Source: Agrobacterium tumefaciens
Lineage (GTDB): Bacteria > Pseudomonadota > Alphaproteobacteria > Rhizobiales > Rhizobiaceae
NCBI RefSeq assembly: GCF_000834635.1
Contig: NZ_JXQV01000001.1
Coordinates: forward strand, 124,001-188,000
DNA: 64,000 nt
Direction of reading: 5' to 3'
The notes under the pieces are model-generated. The model had not been told where the DNA came from. It saw only the letters and a list, made by a program, of their open reading frames with translations, and did not search any database. A program made the translations under genes and the position numbers. This document shows, piece by piece, positions 1 through 10,251 of the stretch (positions are counted from its first letter, which is position 1; every line of letters starts with the position of its first letter).

Positions 1-598
1 GTTTACCAAGCTGACGGGTGTTGCCGCCCCCATGCCGGTCGTCAACATCGATACGGACATGATCATTCCGAAGGATTATCTGAAGACCATCAAGCGCACG
101 GGCCTCGGCACCGGCCTGTTTGCCGAATCCCGCTATCTGGAAGACGGCTCGCCCAATCCCGATTTCGTTCTGAACAGGCCTGCCTACGAGAATGCGCAAA
201 TCCTCGTTGCTGGCGATAATTTCGGCTGCGGCTCGTCGCGTGAACATGCGCCTTGGGCGCTGCTGGATTTTGGCATTCGCTGCGTGATCTCCACCAGCTT
301 TGCGGATATTTTCTACAGCAACTGTTTCAAGAATGGCATTCTGCCCATCGTCGTCAGTCCTGAAAATCTGGAAAAGCTGATGGACGACGCCTCTCGTGGC
401 TCCAACGCCGTCGTGACTGTCGATCTGGAGAAGCTGGAAATCAGCGGTCCCGATGGCGGCACGATCACCTTCGAACTCGATGAGTTCAAGCGCCACTGCA
501 TGCTGAATGGTCTTGATGACATCGGCCTGACGCTGGAACATGCCGGTGCCATCGAAGGATTTGAAAAGTCCAACGCCACTGCCCGCCCCTGGGCGTGA
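1..598 (+). CDS. leuD: 3-isopropylmalate dehydratase small subunit (5' end cut by window)
   Basis: Small subunit of isopropylmalate isomerase, which with LeuC converts 2-isopropylmalate to 3-isopropylmalate in leucine synthesis. The reading frame is open from base 2, and the residues before the first internal Met ([10 protein letters not shown]) are family-like, so the true start lies left of the window and only about 10-13 residues are missing. Visible motifs are [12 protein letters not shown] near the N terminus and the swivel-domain signature [17 protein letters not shown]. The C terminus (ARPWA) is complete. leuB follows after about 180 bp on the same strand, as expected for the next step of the pathway. 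The gap contains a short inverted repeat (CGTCAC/GTGACG, 685-709) of unclear meaning. Confidence 0.96.
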   Translation, partial: FTKLTGVAAPMPVVNIDTDMIIPKDYLKTIKRTGLGTGLFAESRYLEDGSPNPDFVLNRPAYENAQILVAGDNFGCGSSREHAPWALLDFGIRCVISTSFADIFYSNCFKNGILPIVVSPENLEKLMDDASRGSNAVVTVDLEKLEISGPDGGTITFELDEFKRHCMLNGLDDIGLTLEHAGAIEGFEKSNATARPWA

Positions 599-780
599 AA
601 TTTCGCGCCCATTTTGATCTGGCACCCGTACCAAATCACCCTGGACCTTCCTTGAAATAGGCCATCTGCAAGGCTAAGAAGCCTCGTCACGCAACGTTTT
701 TGTGTGACGTAGGATTTTTGAATGCGCCCGCCGTTTTGAAACCGCCCCATGGTTTTGCGTCGTGGCCAAGGAGGGTTTTC

Positions 781-1893
781 ATGACTATGCGCACGCTTTT
801 CCTGCTGCCCGGCGACGGCATCGGCCCCGAAGCCATGGCGGAAGTCCGCAAGCTGATCGATTATCTGAATGCCGAGAAGGCAGCGGGCTTCACGACGCAG
901 GAAGGCCTTGTCGGCGGTTGCGCTTATGATGCGCATGGCGTCGCCATTTCCGATGCCGACATGGAAAAGGCGCTGGCCGCAGACGCCATTCTGTTCGGCG
1001 CAGTCGGCGGCCCGAAATGGGACGGCGTGCCCTATGAGATGCGCCCTGAGGCGGGTCTGCTGCGCCTGCGCAAGGATCTGGAGCTGTTCGCCAATCTGCG
1101 TCCCGCAATCTGCTACCCTGCCCTCGCCGCAGCATCATCGCTGAAGCAGGAACTGGTCGAAGGCCTCGATATCCTCATCGTCCGCGAATTGACGGGCGGC
1201 GTCTATTTCGGTGAGCCGAAGCAGATCATCGATCTGGGCAACGGCCAGAAGCGCGGCATCGATACCCAGATTTACGACACATTCGAAATCGAGCGCATTG
1301 CCAGCGTAGCTTTCGAGCTGGCCCGCACCCGTGGCAACCGCGTCTGCTCCATGGAAAAGCGCAATGTCATGAAGTCAGGCGTGCTGTGGAACCAGGTCGT
1401 GACGGAAACCCACGCGGCCAAGTTCAAGGATGTGGAACTGGAACACATGCTGGCGGATGCTGGCGGCATGCAGCTGGTGCGCAAGCCCAAGCAGTTCGAT
1501 GTCATCGTTACCGACAACCTGTTCGGCGACATGTTGTCGGATGTTGCGGCGATGCTCACAGGCTCGCTCGGCATGCTGCCATCCGCGTCGCTCGGTGCGC
1601 CAGATGCCAAGACCGGCAAGCGCAAGGCCATGTATGAGCCCGTCCACGGCTCTGCTCCTGACATCGCCGGCAAGGGCATCGCCAACCCGATCGCCATGAT
1701 CGCGTCCTTCGCCATGTGCCTGCGCTATTCATTCAACATGGTGGATGAGGCAACGAAGCTTGAAACGGCCATTGCCAACGTTCTCGACAAGGGCATTCGC
1801 ACCGCAGACATCGTATCCGACGGCAGCCGTCAGGTCTCGACATCTGAAATGGGCGATGCCGTTCTTGAAGAGTTCAAGGCGCTGTCGGCGTAA
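781..1893 (+). CDS. leuB: 3-isopropylmalate dehydrogenase
   Basis: NAD-dependent oxidative decarboxylation of 3-isopropylmalate to 2-oxoisocaproate, the third step of leucine synthesis, in the cytoplasm. The protein is 370 aa, the usual length. It shows [12 protein letters not shown] at the N terminus, the substrate-binding [14 protein letters not shown], the metal-site segment [14 protein letters not shown] and the nucleotide-binding [20 protein letters not shown] chose the ATG at 781 because AAGGAGG lies just upstream; a longer open frame reaches back to 700 but lacks family similarity. Its last 20 bp overlap the 3' end of the convergent cytochrome c peroxidase gene. Confidence 0.97.
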   Translation: MTMRTLFLLPGDGIGPEAMAEVRKLIDYLNAEKAAGFTTQEGLVGGCAYDAHGVAISDADMEKALAADAILFGAVGGPKWDGVPYEMRPEAGLLRLRKDLELFANLRPAICYPALAAASSLKQELVEGLDILIVRELTGGVYFGEPKQIIDLGNGQKRGIDTQIYDTFEIERIASVAFELARTRGNRVCSMEKRNVMKSGVLWNQVVTETHAAKFKDVELEHMLADAGGMQLVRKPKQFDVIVTDNLFGDMLSDVAAMLTGSLGMLPSASLGAPDAKTGKRKAMYEPVHGSAPDIAGKGIANPIAMIASFAMCLRYSFNMVDEATKLETAIANVLDKGIRTADIVSDGSRQVSTSEMGDAVLEEFKALSA

Positions 1894-3100
1894 ATGAAGC
1901 TGCATGGGCAGGGGGCGTCGCGCCCTGCCCGGCATTATCTTTAGACAAGAGAGGCTCATATCTCTTGTCCGTCAGCGTTTTCAGAAACGCGACAATCGCG
2001 TCCACCCGCTTGTCATCAAGCGCCGGGGCCTGCGTCAGCTCGGTCATCGCAATATTCTCAGGCACCTCGGGCGCGTCCCACGTCTGCCCTGTTTCCGGGT
2101 TGATCTGACGGCTGGGCTTCTTGCTCTTGTACTTCACATAAAACAGCACGACCGTGCGCAAATCCTTGAAGACGCCATTGTGCATGTATGGGCCCGTCAC
2201 CGCAACATTGCGCAGCGTTGGCACCTTGAACTTGCCGCGCTGTGCCGGATCACCCGCAACAGCAGGGTTTTGCGCCAGACCAAGATCCACCGCATCAGGC
2301 TTTGAGCCATTGGCCGCCCGCACAGCCTTGTTGGCGGGAACGCCGATGTTGAAATATTTGTGGTTGGTGAAGACCCCGTCGGACAGCCCGTTGCTGCCCC
2401 GGATTGCGTGGCAGGTGTTGCAATTGGTAAATTGCGTGGAGGACATCAGCACCCGGCCAAGCTCTTCCTGATCGGTCAGCTTTTCCTCACCGCGCAGAAA
2501 GCGGTCATATTTGGAATCGAAGGTTGAGAACGTATCGGAACGCTCAAAGGCGGCCAGTGCCTTGGCCATGGCCGCAAAGGCAGCATCATCGCTCTGGAAC
2601 ACTTCGCCACCGAACTGGGTGCCGAAGGCGGTCACGTAATCGGAATTTTCCTTCAGCCGCTTTATGAGCGTACCCTTGTCCGGCATGCCCATTTCAACCG
2701 GGTTCAATGGCGGGCCACCGGCTTGGTCTTCCAGCGTGGAGGCACGCCCATCCCAGAACTGCCCGCCCACATAGTCACCAGCGGCGTTCTTGCCGAAGGG
2801 TGGCGAGAATTTCGCGTAGGCTGCCGTTGGCACGTTGCGGTCGCCCAAGGACGTCCCGTCATCACCCAGCGAAACATCATGCCCGACCTTGTCGGTCTCG
2901 CGCCCATCGGTAAAGCCCAACGCCTCCATGTGACAGGTGGAGCAGGACATGGTGCGGTTCTTGGACAGGTTGGGATCAACGAAAAGCGCCGCGCCCAGCT
3001 TTTGCAGCGCTGCCGTGTCTTCGGCATAGGCGTGCCCAATGGTCCCCATACCGAGGGCCAGAATGCACACAGCAACAATGGAATTCTTATACTTCATCAT
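1874..3100 (-). CDS. di-heme cytochrome c peroxidase / MauG-family protein
   Basis: Periplasmic di-heme c-type protein of the bacterial cytochrome c peroxidase/MauG family, 408 aa. A hydrophobic signal peptide ends near AYA (residues 24-26). Two heme-attachment CxxCH motifs are present: CSTCH at residues 53-57 and CNTCH at about 227-231, one per cytochrome domain. Classical members reduce H2O2 with electrons from small cytochromes; other members oxidise protein or small-molecule targets, and the sequence does not say which applies here. The gene starts with a double ATG and has a weak Shine-Dalgarno sequence. Its 3' end overlaps leuB by 20 bp in convergent orientation, so there is no room for a conventional terminator between them. 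Confidence 0.85.
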   Translation of the reverse strand: MMKYKNSIVAVCILALGMGTIGHAYAEDTAALQKLGAALFVDPNLSKNRTMSCSTCHMEALGFTDGRETDKVGHDVSLGDDGTSLGDRNVPTAAYAKFSPPFGKNAAGDYVGGQFWDGRASTLEDQAGGPPLNPVEMGMPDKGTLIKRLKENSDYVTAFGTQFGGEVFQSDDAAFAAMAKALAAFERSDTFSTFDSKYDRFLRGEEKLTDQEELGRVLMSSTQFTNCNTCHAIRGSNGLSDGVFTNHKYFNIGVPANKAVRAANGSKPDAVDLGLAQNPAVAGDPAQRGKFKVPTLRNVAVTGPYMHNGVFKDLRTVVLFYVKYKSKKPSRQINPETGQTWDAPEVPENIAMTELTQAPALDDKRVDAIVAFLKTLTDKRYEPLLSKDNAGQGATPPAHAASFTPTAP

Positions 3101-3202
3101 GGCTGAGGCCGGTTGTCGTGGAACTGGGTGCTCTATAGCACCTCAATAAAGCGAAGCACAGAAACTTTCCGTGCCCGCACCACTTTGCCGCAGCAGATTT
3201 TT

Positions 3203-3583
3203 TCAGTCGATCTGGAAATAATTCTCGAAGGATTCCGGGAAATTCTGCCGTGCCACCCGCTCGTCGATGATGAGCATGGCTTCGTAGGACAAGGGATCGA
3301 AATTCTTGTCCGCAGGCAGCACTTCGCGCCCGAACAACAGGCTAAGGCGAGCCGCATCCAGATTGCCGCGTTCAAACGGTTCGTTGCCGAACTGATGCCA
3401 AAGCGCATGCAGGAACGCCGCATCGACCTTATGTTCGGGCGAATCATTACGGGCGCGGCGCGGAATATGCTTGATGGGCGTCACGCCGCGCGGGTTTGCG
3501 CGGCGTATGGTAAATTGAATGCCCGTGCTCGGCATGCCGGATGGAAAGCCGCGGTGTTTCGTCATTTCAGGCAGCTTTGCCAT
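3203..3583 (-). CDS. small conserved hypothetical protein
   Basis: I do not recognise this 126 aa protein. It begins MAKLPEMTKHRGFP and is basic in its first half (RRANPRGVTPIKHIPRRARND), then turns mixed and acidic toward FPESFENYFQID. There is no signal peptide, membrane segment or cysteine pattern. I placed the start at 3583 because AAGGA precedes it and because the yghU-like gene ends only about 10 bp upstream (3594), which suggests co-transcription with that gene. The open frame extends to 3646 but would then overlap the upstream gene. Being second in a GST operon hints at a stress-related role, but nothing in the sequence shows it. Confidence 0.6.
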   Translation of the reverse strand: MAKLPEMTKHRGFPSGMPSTGIQFTIRRANPRGVTPIKHIPRRARNDSPEHKVDAAFLHALWHQFGNEPFERGNLDAARLSLLFGREVLPADKNFDPLSYEAMLIIDERVARQNFPESFENYFQID

Positions 3584-3593
3584 CGTTTTTTCC

Positions 3594-4490
3594 TTATGCT
3601 TTGCCGATTTTGTCCTGAGTCTTCGTATCGAAGTCGGACGCATCATGGCGTTCGTGCAATTGTTCCGAAGGGTCGCCGTTCATCTTGTTGACCATACGAC
3701 CCCGCTTGACGGCCGGACGGTCCGCAATCTCGTCTGCCCAGCGCGTCAGGTGCTTGTAGCTTTTCACATCCAGAAACACATCGGCCTTTGGATAGGACTG
3801 CCCGCGCACCAGATTTCCATACCACGGCCAAACCGCAATATCAGCAATCGAATACTGTGAACCCGCGAGATAGCGGTTTTCTGCCAGATGGCGGTCCAGC
3901 ACGTCAAGCTGTCGCTTCGCTTCCATGGCAAAACGGTCGATGGCATATTTGATGTGGATAGGCGCATAGGCATAAAAATGGCCGAAACCGCCGCCAAGAT
4001 AGGGGCCGGACGCCATCTGCCAGAACAGCCAATTGATCGCTTCCGTGCGTCCCTTGTGATCCTCAGGCAGAAACGCGCCGAATTTTTCAGCCAGATAGAG
4101 CAGGATGGAGCCACTTTCGAAAACGCGCGTCGGCTCTGGCGTGGAATGATCCACCAATGCCGGAATTTTCGAATTGGGGTTGGCCTTGACGAAATCCGAG
4201 CCGAACTGATCGCCTTCACCGATTTTGATCAGCCACGCATCATATTCCGCGCCGGAATGTCCCGCTGCCAGAAGCTCTTCCAGCATGATGCCGACTTTCT
4301 GGCCATTGGGCGTCGCAAGCGAATAGAGCTGCAACGGATGTTTGCCGACAGGCAGTTCCTTGTCATGCGTCGGACCGGCGATGGGGCGGTTGATATTGGC
4401 GAACTGACCACCATTGCCCTTTTCCCATTCCCACACGTCAGCGGGTTCGTAACCGGCAGGAAAGTTATGTTCGGGGGATTTCTCGGTCAT
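3594..4490 (-). CDS. yghU: YghU-type glutathione S-transferase (disulfide-bond reductase)
   Basis: Cytoplasmic Nu-class glutathione transferase, 298 aa against 288 for E. coli YghU. The family acts mainly as a glutathione-dependent disulfide reductase and organic-hydroperoxide reductase. After an N-terminal extension of about 50 residues that is typical of YghU, the thioredoxin fold carries TPNGQK, whose Thr and Asn contact glutathione, followed by NPNSKIPALVDHS with the cis-Pro. The all-helical C-terminal domain contains the conserved YLAGSQYSIADIAVWPW. The gene is first in a two-gene unit with the small hypothetical protein. It lies just beyond the cobB end of the cobalamin run, about 100 bp away on the same strand. 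Confidence 0.88.
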   Translation of the reverse strand: MTEKSPEHNFPAGYEPADVWEWEKGNGGQFANINRPIAGPTHDKELPVGKHPLQLYSLATPNGQKVGIMLEELLAAGHSGAEYDAWLIKIGEGDQFGSDFVKANPNSKIPALVDHSTPEPTRVFESGSILLYLAEKFGAFLPEDHKGRTEAINWLFWQMASGPYLGGGFGHFYAYAPIHIKYAIDRFAMEAKRQLDVLDRHLAENRYLAGSQYSIADIAVWPWYGNLVRGQSYPKADVFLDVKSYKHLTRWADEIADRPAVKRGRMVNKMNGDPSEQLHERHDASDFDTKTQDKIGKA

Positions 4491-4593
4491 GAAAATCTAT
4501 CCTTGTTGAATGGATCAAGCGCCAGCACGCAGCGCATCACCACAATATAGGGAGGCGGCGACATTCCTCCACCACACGATCGATGAGAAAAAC

Positions 4594-5907
4594 TTAACCT
4601 TTAGCAATGGCGTGAAAAAACGTGCCCGTGACCCGCCCGCGCCTGCCGCCGGAAGGTCCGAGTGGCTTTCCCTGCCCGTCGGCAATCTGCGCAAAGGCGT
4701 CATCGCGTCCGGCATCGGTCACACGGGCATAATGAAACTCATGGCCGCGCAGAACCTCGCCTGCCCGCCCCAGCAGACCATCGACGGCAATGGTCGCCTG
4801 CCGATAGCCAAGGTTCATCTTGCGCTTGGCAAAGCTGGTGGCATGGGACAAAAGCCCGGTCATGGCATGGCTCACGCCATCTGCATCTTCCAGCCCTTCA
4901 CCCAGCACCATATAGCCACCGCATTCCCCATGGACCGGCTTTTCTTGCGAAAAGCGCGATAGACCCGCCTTGAAATTCATAGCCGCCGCAAGCGTGCCCG
5001 CGTGAAGCTCGGGATATCCACCCGGCAGCCAGCACACATCGCAGGAAGCATCAGGCGCTTCATCGGCAAGGGGCGAAAACGGGATGATCTCAGCGCCCGC
5101 CTCACGCCAGTGACGCTGAAGATGGGGGTAGAGAAACGTAAATGCGGCATCCTGCGCCAGCGCGATGCGCTGACCGGGTGGGGCGATTGCGGCTTCCACA
5201 GAGCCCTGCGGCAACTCTACGGGACGCGCCAGCGATAGAAGCGCATCAAGATCAATCGCCTGCTCCATCGCATCGGCAAGCCGTTCGATATGCGCGTCAA
5301 TCTCAGGATGTTCGCTGGCCTGCACCAGCCCCAGATGACGCTCCGGCAACACCAGCGATGGATCCCGCATCACGCAGCCCGCCACCGGCAGGCCGATTTT
5401 TTCAATGGCTTGCGAACACAAGGTCCGGTGTCTTTCGCTGCCTGCACGGTTGAGCACAACAGCCGACATTTTGACATCAGGATCATAATGGGCAAATCCG
5501 TGGGCAACCGCCGCAGCCGTCTGGGATTGACCCGATATATCGAGAACCAGCAGCACGGGTATGCCGAACAGACGCGCCAGATCGGCGGCAGAGCCCGTCC
5601 GGTTTTCCGGCACCACGATGCCATCGAACAGGCCCATGGCGCTTTCAATCAGCACCAGCTCCGCATCTTCAGCCTGCTGGGCGAACAGATGCCGCAGCAA
5701 ATCCGGCTGCATGGCCCAGCTGTCGAGATTAAGACCCGGCGTGCCCGCGGCAAAGGCATGAAAACCCGGATCGATATAGTCAGGCCCGGTCTTGATGCCC
5801 CGCACATTCACACCGCGTCTGGCAAAGGCGCGCAGAAGGCCGATGGTGACGCTGGTCTTGCCCGAACCGGAGCGTGGCGCGCCGATAATGATCGCCCGTG
5901 CCGTCAT
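4594..5907 (-). CDS. cobB: hydrogenobyrinic acid a,c-diamide synthase
   Basis: ATP- and glutamine-dependent amidation of the a and c side chains of hydrogenobyrinic acid in the aerobic cobalamin pathway. The protein is 437 aa from the ATG at 5907. The N-terminal dethiobiotin-synthetase-like domain has the P-loop GAPRSGSGKTSV and the segment GIKTGPDYIDPGFH. The C-terminal class I glutamine amidotransferase domain has GECGGYMVLGEGLED with the nucleophilic Cys. An upstream in-frame GTG/ATG extension to 5946 is less likely because family members begin close to the P-loop. It is the last cob gene of the leftward run and is divergent from cbiD with about 90 bp between starts. Confidence 0.95.
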   Translation of the reverse strand: MTARAIIIGAPRSGSGKTSVTIGLLRAFARRGVNVRGIKTGPDYIDPGFHAFAAGTPGLNLDSWAMQPDLLRHLFAQQAEDAELVLIESAMGLFDGIVVPENRTGSAADLARLFGIPVLLVLDISGQSQTAAAVAHGFAHYDPDVKMSAVVLNRAGSERHRTLCSQAIEKIGLPVAGCVMRDPSLVLPERHLGLVQASEHPEIDAHIERLADAMEQAIDLDALLSLARPVELPQGSVEAAIAPPGQRIALAQDAAFTFLYPHLQRHWREAGAEIIPFSPLADEAPDASCDVCWLPGGYPELHAGTLAAAMNFKAGLSRFSQEKPVHGECGGYMVLGEGLEDADGVSHAMTGLLSHATSFAKRKMNLGYRQATIAVDGLLGRAGEVLRGHEFHYARVTDAGRDDAFAQIADGQGKPLGPSGGRRGRVTGTFFHAIAKG

Positions 5908-5999
5908 GGCCTGCCCTTTTTCACGATAAGTGGTCTCGACATTCACACTGCCTGTTGTTTACCGATGACGGCCATAGCCGTAACCGCTATAGAAACAGC

Positions 6000-7106
6000 A
6001 TGGAAACGGATGGAAAAAACCTGCGTCGCGGCTGGACGACCGGCGCCTGCGCCACGGCGGCGGCAAAAGCCGCTTGCACCGCGTTGCTGACCGGTGATGT
6101 TCCATACCTTGTCGAGATCGAACTTCCAAGCGGCAAGCTTGTCGGCTTTTCCATAGCAAGTTCAACAATTGGCGAGGGATTTGCCCGCGCTGGCGTCATT
6201 AAGGATGCGGGCGACGATCCTGACGTGACCCATGGCGCACTGATCGAAACGACCCTGCGACGCGGGCAGTCAGGCACCGGCATCACCTTCAAGGCGGGCA
6301 GGGGTGTGGGCACAGTCACCCGTCCCGGTCTGCCACTCGCCATCGGCGAACCCGCCATCAACCCCGTCCCACGCACAATGATTGCCGCAGCCATCCGCGA
6401 AGTGGCAGGCAACGATGCGGATTTCGAGGTCGAGATCGCCGTGGAAAATGGCGAGGCATTGGCGGAAAAGACGCTGAATGGACGGCTGGGCATTGTCGGC
6501 GGCCTCTCCATTCTCGGCACCACCGGCATCGTCATTCCCTTTTCCTGCTCCGCATGGATTCACTCCATCTGGCGCGGCATCGATGTGGCCCGCGCAGAAA
6601 AACTTCCGCATATTCTAGGCGCGACAGGCGATACATCGGAAAAAGCCGGGCAGGCGCTGCATGGGTTGCCCGACACCGCCCTGATCGACATGGGCGATTT
6701 CATCGGCGGCATGCTGAAATATCTGCGCACCCACCCGGTGGAAAAAATCACCATCGCGGGCGGCGTCGCCAAGATGACCAAACTCGCGCAAGGCATGCTG
6801 GATGTGCACTCCAAGCGCGGCCTTGCCGACCTTGAGGCACTGGCCAACCTTGCGACCGAGGCGGGTGGCGACGACGCATTGGCGGAAGCCATCCGGCAGG
6901 CCAATATGGTGGCTCACGCCTTCACGCTGGCAGGTGCTGTCGGCATTGACCTTGGTCAGGCTGTCGCGCGCAATGCCTGGAAAACGGCGGCTGGGGCGTT
7001 GAAAAGACCGGAGACGCAGCTTGAAATCCTCGTCTTCGACCGCGCTGGAGCGCTGAAGGGACGCGCGCCCTTCACGCCGTCAGATCACTCCTCCGCATTG
7101 CCTTGA
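6000..7106 (+). CDS. cbiD: cobalt-precorrin-5B C1-methyltransferase
   Basis: SAM-dependent C1-methyltransferase of corrin synthesis, 368 aa. The start [26 protein letters not shown] is the diagnostic N terminus of CbiD; the RGWTTGACA segment is nearly invariant. CbiD was defined in the anaerobic pathway. Here it sits among aerobic-type genes (cobG, cobN), and no cobF is visible, so it probably supplies the C1-methylation and deacylation step that CobF performs elsewhere; that is inference. The gene is on the plus strand, inverted relative to its neighbours. Its last 22 bp overlap the convergent cobM. I chose the ATG at 6000 over the longer frame from 5898. Confidence 0.93.
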   Translation: METDGKNLRRGWTTGACATAAAKAACTALLTGDVPYLVEIELPSGKLVGFSIASSTIGEGFARAGVIKDAGDDPDVTHGALIETTLRRGQSGTGITFKAGRGVGTVTRPGLPLAIGEPAINPVPRTMIAAAIREVAGNDADFEVEIAVENGEALAEKTLNGRLGIVGGLSILGTTGIVIPFSCSAWIHSIWRGIDVARAEKLPHILGATGDTSEKAGQALHGLPDTALIDMGDFIGGMLKYLRTHPVEKITIAGGVAKMTKLAQGMLDVHSKRGLADLEALANLATEAGGDDALAEAIRQANMVAHAFTLAGAVGIDLGQAVARNAWKTAAGALKRPETQLEILVFDRAGALKGRAPFTPSDHSSALP

Positions 7107-7858
7107 GGGTTGCGGAACCGGCGCACATAGTCAGTGCTGTAAAGCGCGCTTTCACGAAAATCCTCGGATACCAGACCCTTGCCGACGAAGATCAGCGCCG
7201 TGCGCTCCACAGGCTCTTCCGCCAGCTTTGATTCGATATCGCCAAGTGTTCCGGCAATAACCCGCTCTTCCGGCCACGATGCCCTGACAATGATGGCCAC
7301 AGGGCAATCAGCACCATAAAGTGGCGTCAGATCCTCGACGACTTTTGCTATGGCGTGAATGGCCAGATGAATGGCAAGTGTCGCCCCCGTCGCGCCAAAG
7401 GCCTTCAACGTCTCAGTCTCCGGCATCTTCGACGCACGGCCCGATACCCGCGTCAGCACAAGGCTCTGCGCGACTTCCGGCACCGTCAATTCGCGCCGCA
7501 ACGTGGCGGCAGCGGCGGCGAAGGAGGGAACGCCCGGTGTTACGGTATAGTCGAGGCCCAGACGCTCCAGACGGCGGATCTGCTCGCCCATGGCGCTCCA
7601 GATGGACAGATCCCCGGAATGCAGCCGCGCCACATCCTTGCCGTCACGGGCGGCGCTCACGAATTCCGCCTCGATCTCTTCAAGCGAAAGTGCTGCCGTA
7701 TCCACGATGCGCGCACCCTCAGGGCAATGTTCCAGCAAAGCCTTGGGAACCAGCGATCCAGCATAGAGGCAAACGGGAGATTTTGCGATCAAATCGCGCC
7801 CGCGCACCGTAATAAGATCAGCGGCACCCGGACCGGCACCGATAAAATGAACCGTCAT
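7085..7858 (-). CDS. cobM: precorrin-4 C11-methyltransferase
   Basis: Methylates C-11 of precorrin-4 with SAM in the aerobic corrin pathway. It is a 257 aa tetrapyrrole methylase with the N-terminal motif [16 protein letters not shown], the mid-protein [15 protein letters not shown] and the SAM-site segment [12 protein letters not shown]. The ATG at 7858 overlaps the cobE stop in an ATGA quartet, so the two are probably translationally coupled. The 3' end overlaps the convergent cbiD by 22 bp. The context cobL-cobE-cobM on one strand supports the assignment over CobI or CobJ, which are both present separately. Confidence 0.95.
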   Translation of the reverse strand: MTVHFIGAGPGAADLITVRGRDLIAKSPVCLYAGSLVPKALLEHCPEGARIVDTAALSLEEIEAEFVSAARDGKDVARLHSGDLSIWSAMGEQIRRLERLGLDYTVTPGVPSFAAAAATLRRELTVPEVAQSLVLTRVSGRASKMPETETLKAFGATGATLAIHLAIHAIAKVVEDLTPLYGADCPVAIIVRASWPEERVIAGTLGDIESKLAEEPVERTALIFVGKGLVSEDFRESALYSTDYVRRFRNPQGNAEE

Positions 7859-8250
7859 TCTTTCTCTCCTAAAATGGCAAGCGCCACCGTCATATCGCCA
7901 ATCACCATGCGCGGTGCCATCAACCGTGAGCCGGGCCCCAGCGCCGCAAGCGCCGCTGCTTCGCTAAGACTTGGGGACCCAGAGTGTTTGAGGCTCGTTG
8001 CCGATTGCGTTAGCGTTCTGGCACCCGCCAGCTCAAAATCCGCCTGCGCCACCACGACAAAGGCCATGCCGAGCCGTGTTGCGGCCTCCAGCAGAGCCGG
8101 TTCGTCCGATTTCATCGGTGCTGTCGCCATGAAATCGATTTTGACGTGGTGCGTCCGCGCCGCTTCTTCCAATGCAGCTATCACCGCTTCCGCCGTCACG
8201 CCTTGACGACACCCAATGCCCGCGACAATCACGGCTTCACCCACGCCCAT
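7855..8250 (-). CDS. cobE: CobE / CbiG C-terminal-domain protein
   Basis: Small (131 aa) homologue of the C-terminal domain of CbiG, known as CobE in rhizobial-type clusters. It starts [21 protein letters not shown], where the GIGCRxG motif is the family hallmark. CbiG opens the lactone ring in the anaerobic route; the single-domain CobE has no firmly established reaction and is thought to assist the precorrin-5 step. The gene overlaps the upstream cobL by 22 bp and is coupled to cobM by an ATGA overlap. Its position between cobL and cobM is typical. Identity is secure; the biochemical role is not. Confidence 0.9.
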   Translation of the reverse strand: MGVGEAVIVAGIGCRQGVTAEAVIAALEEAARTHHVKIDFMATAPMKSDEPALLEAATRLGMAFVVVAQADFELAGARTLTQSATSLKHSGSPSLSEAAALAALGPGSRLMAPRMVIGDMTVALAILGEKE

Positions 8251-9485
8251 TGCATGACCGGCATCGAAGGCCGCCAGCCCTGCATGGATCCGACAGGCGA
8301 GGCGCGTGTCACCTCAAGCCGTATCAAAGAACCGCCGAGACGCGCCTGCGCTGCGAGCAATACCGCATCCATTTCCAGCGTCACGGCATTGGCAACCAGC
8401 CGCCCGCCGGGCCTCAGCGCAGATACAGCCGCCTCCAGCACACCATCTTCGCTGCCGCCACCGCCAATGAAAATCGCATCCGGCATCGGCAGGCCCACCA
8501 ATGCAGCAGGCGCAGCACCCCTGATAATCTGAAGTCCCGGCACTCCGAAGGCCCGCGCGTTGCGTTCGGCGCGCTCGGCCCGCTCCGCATGCTGCTCGAT
8601 GCCAATGGCCCGCAGGGACGGATGCGCCAGCATCCATTCGATCCCGATGGAGCCGGAACCAGCGCCGATATCCCACAACAATTCCCCGAAACGCGGAGCG
8701 AGCGATGATAGCGTCACCGCACGGATCTCCCGCTTGGTCATCTGCCCATCATGCTCAAACAGCGCATCATCCAGCCCCTGCGCAAACGGCAAAATGCGAG
8801 GCTTTTCATCGGCAACCACCTCGATGGCGACGAGGTTCAGCGGATCGATATCAACAAAAGAAAAATCAGCCGCTGTAGCCTGCCTGCTCCTCTCCCTCGG
8901 CCCACCCAAGGCTTCCAGCAGAATGAACTCTGAGCGCCCAAAACCGGCTTGCATCAAAAGAGCGGCCAAAAGGGCAGGGGTCTTTTCATCCGAAGTCAGC
9001 ACGAGCAGCTTTGCGCCCGCATGCAGATGCGGACGGATCAAATCAATCGGGCGGCCATGCAGCGAAACGCAGTCGGTTGCCTGCAACGCCCAGCCAAGCC
9101 GCGATGCCGCCAGCGAAAAGGCTGATGGGGCAGGGTAGGCGATGGTTTCTTCCACAGGCACGTGCTTGAGCAGTGTCACGCCGACGCCATAGAGGAACGG
9201 ATCGCCGGATGCCAGAACGCAGACCTTTCGACCGCGCAGCGCCACAATATCCGCCATCTCCACATCAAACGGCACGGGCCATGGCAGCGCCTCACCTCTA
9301 ATCGCGTCTGCCGCAAGCGCCAGATGCCTGACGCCACCGAAGACGAATCCGGCTTGCTCAATGGCAAGCCGCGCGTTGGCTCCCAGCCCGGCAAGGCCAT
9401 CTTCGCCAATCCCGACGATGGAAAGCCAGCGCGCCGCCTTCTTTTCAGTGGATGCGGCATCCATTCCGGCATATTCAGAGACCAT
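8229..9485 (-). CDS. cobL: precorrin-6Y C5,15-methyltransferase (decarboxylating)
   Basis: Bifunctional enzyme that methylates C-5 and C-15 and decarboxylates the acetate on ring C. The N-terminal CbiE-like tetrapyrrole methylase half begins WLSIVGIGEDGLAGLG and has LASGDPFLYGVG. The C-terminal CbiT-like half carries the Rossmann SAM motif LWDIGAGSGSIGIEWML. I chose the ATG at 9485 (MVSEYAGMDAAS), which has GGAG about 7 bases upstream; an ATG at 9464 is also possible. With the 9485 start, its start codon and that of divergent cobK share the tetramer CATG at 9483-9486. The frame is open further upstream into cobK but that part looks antisense. Confidence 0.94.
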   Translation of the reverse strand: MVSEYAGMDAASTEKKAARWLSIVGIGEDGLAGLGANARLAIEQAGFVFGGVRHLALAADAIRGEALPWPVPFDVEMADIVALRGRKVCVLASGDPFLYGVGVTLLKHVPVEETIAYPAPSAFSLAASRLGWALQATDCVSLHGRPIDLIRPHLHAGAKLLVLTSDEKTPALLAALLMQAGFGRSEFILLEALGGPRERSRQATAADFSFVDIDPLNLVAIEVVADEKPRILPFAQGLDDALFEHDGQMTKREIRAVTLSSLAPRFGELLWDIGAGSGSIGIEWMLAHPSLRAIGIEQHAERAERAERNARAFGVPGLQIIRGAAPAALVGLPMPDAIFIGGGGSEDGVLEAAVSALRPGGRLVANAVTLEMDAVLLAAQARLGGSLIRLEVTRASPVGSMQGWRPSMPVMQWAWVKP

Positions 9486-10251
9486 GACACGCTCCATACT
9501 CATTCTCGGTGGCACAGCGGATGCCCGCATCATGGCTGGCAAGTTGGCCGAAGAATCCGGCTACCGGCTGTTGCTGTCCATGGCGGGCCGCACCCGCGAT
9601 CCCGTGCCGCAACCGGTGCCGATGCGCAGCGGCGGCTTTGGCGGGGCGGATGGCCTTGCCGCATTCATCACCGAGAACGGCTTTGATCTTCTTGTCGATG
9701 CCACCCACCCCTATGCGGCGCGCATATCCACCAACGCCGCGAAAGCCGCTGAAATCGCAAACGTGCCGCTGATTGCTCTGGAAAGACCCGCCTGGGAAAA
9801 GCGCGACGGTGATGACTGGCAAGATGTCGCCAATGTCGAGGCAGCGGTGAACGCTCTCGGACCACACAGCGAACACGCTTTTCTGGCCCTTGGGCGTCAG
9901 GAACTTTTGCCTTTTGAAACCTCGCCCCAACACCATTACCTCATTCGCAGTGTCGATCCCGTCGAGCCGCCTTTGCGCGTGCCCCATGCCAGCTACATCA
10001 CAGCGCGAGGGCCGTTTGCGGTGGAAGACGAAATTGAGCTCCTGCGGGAAAACCGCATCCGCTTCATCGTGTCCAAAAACTCGGGCGGCACGGCTGCCTA
10101 TGCCAAGATCGAAGCGGCGCGAAAGCTCGGCATTTCCGTGCTGATGATTGCGCGCCCGCCGCGCCCGGCTGGAATGACGGTTCCCACGATCAACGCTGCG
10201 CTGGCCGCAATCCGCCATCAGCTCTCCCTTATGGATGAGCGCGGCGAATAG
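9484..10251 (+). CDS. cobK: precorrin-6A reductase
   Basis: NADPH-dependent reduction of precorrin-6A to precorrin-6B, 255 aa. The Rossmann-like N terminus is [20 protein letters not shown], and the C-terminal half carries VSKNSGGTAAYAKIEAARKL, a conserved CobK/CbiJ segment. The gene is alone on the plus strand inside a minus-strand cob run. It overlaps cobL at its start (shared CATG) and cobJ at its end (34 bp, 10218-10251), so its promoter must lie inside cobL coding sequence. An open frame upstream to 9361 is antisense to cobL and is not expected to be translated. Confidence 0.94.
   Translation: MTRSILILGGTADARIMAGKLAEESGYRLLLSMAGRTRDPVPQPVPMRSGGFGGADGLAAFITENGFDLLVDATHPYAARISTNAAKAAEIANVPLIALERPAWEKRDGDDWQDVANVEAAVNALGPHSEHAFLALGRQELLPFETSPQHHYLIRSVDPVEPPLRVPHASYITARGPFAVEDEIELLRENRIRFIVSKNSGGTAAYAKIEAARKLGISVLMIARPPRPAGMTVPTINAALAAIRHQLSLMDERGE

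Noticed and set aside
685-709. CGTCAC/GTGACG inverted repeat between leuD and leuB
   Set aside because: Only 6 bp of stem with a 13-base loop and no following T run of useful length; not called as terminator or attenuator.
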